Shown: positions 28,784 through 29,112 of the stretch, piece by piece | Numbering within the stretch: the first letter of the stretch is position 1 | Layout: the number at the start of each line of letters is the position of its first letter | Assembly: GCA_018221165.1 (NCBI GenBank) | Contig: JAAOYD010000002.1 | Location: 1-29,112 of the forward strand | Direction of reading: 5' to 3' | Length of the DNA stretch: 29,112 nt | Origin: Candidatus Woesearchaeota archaeon | GTDB lineage: Archaea > Nanobdellota > Nanobdellia > Woesearchaeales > UBA525 | The notes under the pieces: generated by a model | Databases searched by the model: none | Seen by the model: the letters and a program-made list of their open reading frames with translations, nothing else | What the model was told of the DNA's origin: nothing | Program-made: the position numbers and the translations under genes

Positions 28784-29112
28784 ATGAAGACGCGTCTTAT
28801 TATTCTCATCCTGTTGGGTATCCTCATGCTCTTAGGCATGTCTAGCTTGGCGAGCGCCTATTACTACGGTGCCAACACGCGTTACTATGGTCCTGTTGTC
28901 TATCCTGCCTCGACGCATGACAATACCTATGCTTATGGCCGTCACGGCTGGAACAACTATGGTATCAACAACTATGGTGGCTATCTCTATCCCTATGCAA
29001 CACCCTACGGTGGCTTTGGTTATGGGCGTGGTTTGAGCTACGGCGGCGGCTGGGGTCCTGGAGGCTTTGGCTATGGTACCTGGCGTGGCGGTTACGGTGG
29101 CTATGGTGGCTA
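28784..29112 (+). CDS. Secreted Gly/Tyr-rich protein, 3' end beyond window
   Basis: The frame opens at ATG 28784 and stays open to the window end (109 full codons). It has a signal peptide (MKTRLIILILLGILMLLGMS) with probable cleavage after SLASA at about residue 25. The mature part is extremely rich in Gly, Tyr, Asn, Trp and Phe, for example YYYGANTRYYGP, GGYLYPYATPYGGFGYGRG and GGWGPGGFGYG. No cysteine is seen. Such sequence suggests a self-associating surface or matrix protein (inference). The C-terminus, which could hold an anchor, lies outside. Confidence 0.8.
   Translation, partial: MKTRLIILILLGILMLLGMSSLASAYYYGANTRYYGPVVYPASTHDNTYAYGRHGWNNYGINNYGGYLYPYATPYGGFGYGRGLSYGGGWGPGGFGYGTWRGGYGGYGG

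Noticed and set aside
1..29112. CRISPR array, prophage, insertion sequence or replication origin
   Set aside because: No regularly spaced direct repeats, transposase, integrase, terminase or Orc1/Cdc6 gene could be seen on either strand.

Overview
The window reads as a compact archaeal chromosome segment, most plausibly from a DPANN-type archaeon. The assignment to Archaea is firm. It rests on diphthine synthase, the archaeal L1-L10(P0)-L12 stalk operon, archaeal-type ProRS with a C-terminal zinc module, RtcA, Taw1 for wyosine, a class I CCA-adding enzyme, secF preceding secD, a PAC2 protein, DUF357, a prepilin with an archaeal class III signal, tRNA genes without encoded CCA, and TATA boxes about 27 nt before most start codons. 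The narrower DPANN placement is inference from gene style: many short orphan proteins, acidic proline/glutamate-rich coiled-coil proteins and a tandem Lrp. No phage, transposase, CRISPR array or rRNA is visible. No gene-free stretch exceeds 300 bases; the longest gaps (about 90-125 bp) hold promoters.

Layout. 1-1137: the C-terminal half of an NFACT (Rqc2-like) protein, a four-cysteine type IV pilin and an orphan. 1171-6309: an SPFH/stomatin protein, then a minus-strand block of L1, L10, L12, a COG1340-type coiled-coil protein, dphB and an upstream CxxC redox protein. 6323-7582: tRNA-Ser(UGA) followed by a short hairpin repeat, then two adjacent paralogous proteins of unknown family. 7702-13404: proS, rtcA, a 781-residue coiled-coil protein preceded by a tiny leaderless ORF, and two small orphans. 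13443-20333: taw1, a tandem-Lrp regulator, a GCS2-family ligase, a DUF1385 membrane protein, DUF357, an orphan, PAC2 and another orphan. 20451-25937: a cation/proton antiporter, cca, secF and secD. 25973-29112: an orphan, a second copy of the hairpin repeat sitting in a duplicated tRNA 5' end, tRNA-Val(GAC), a methyltransferase, a DUF1189-like membrane protein, an acidic disordered protein and the start of a secreted Gly/Tyr-rich protein.

How the genes work together. Much of the content serves translation: ribosomal stalk and L1, eEF2 diphthamide, prolyl-tRNA charging, tRNA-Phe wyosine, CCA addition, RNA 3'-end cyclisation and an NFACT-R protein. A second theme is the membrane and surface: SPFH, SecDF, antiporter, DUF1385, pilin and a Gly/Tyr-rich exported protein. 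Two divergent gene pairs appear to share a single near-symmetric TATA box, and four convergent pairs overlap at their 3' ends by 8 to 89 bp.

The best candidates for something undescribed are the paralogue pair at 6493-7582, the tRNA-linked hairpin repeat with a compensatory base change and a 15-bp tRNA duplication, and the large coiled-coil protein with its overlapping upstream mini-ORF.
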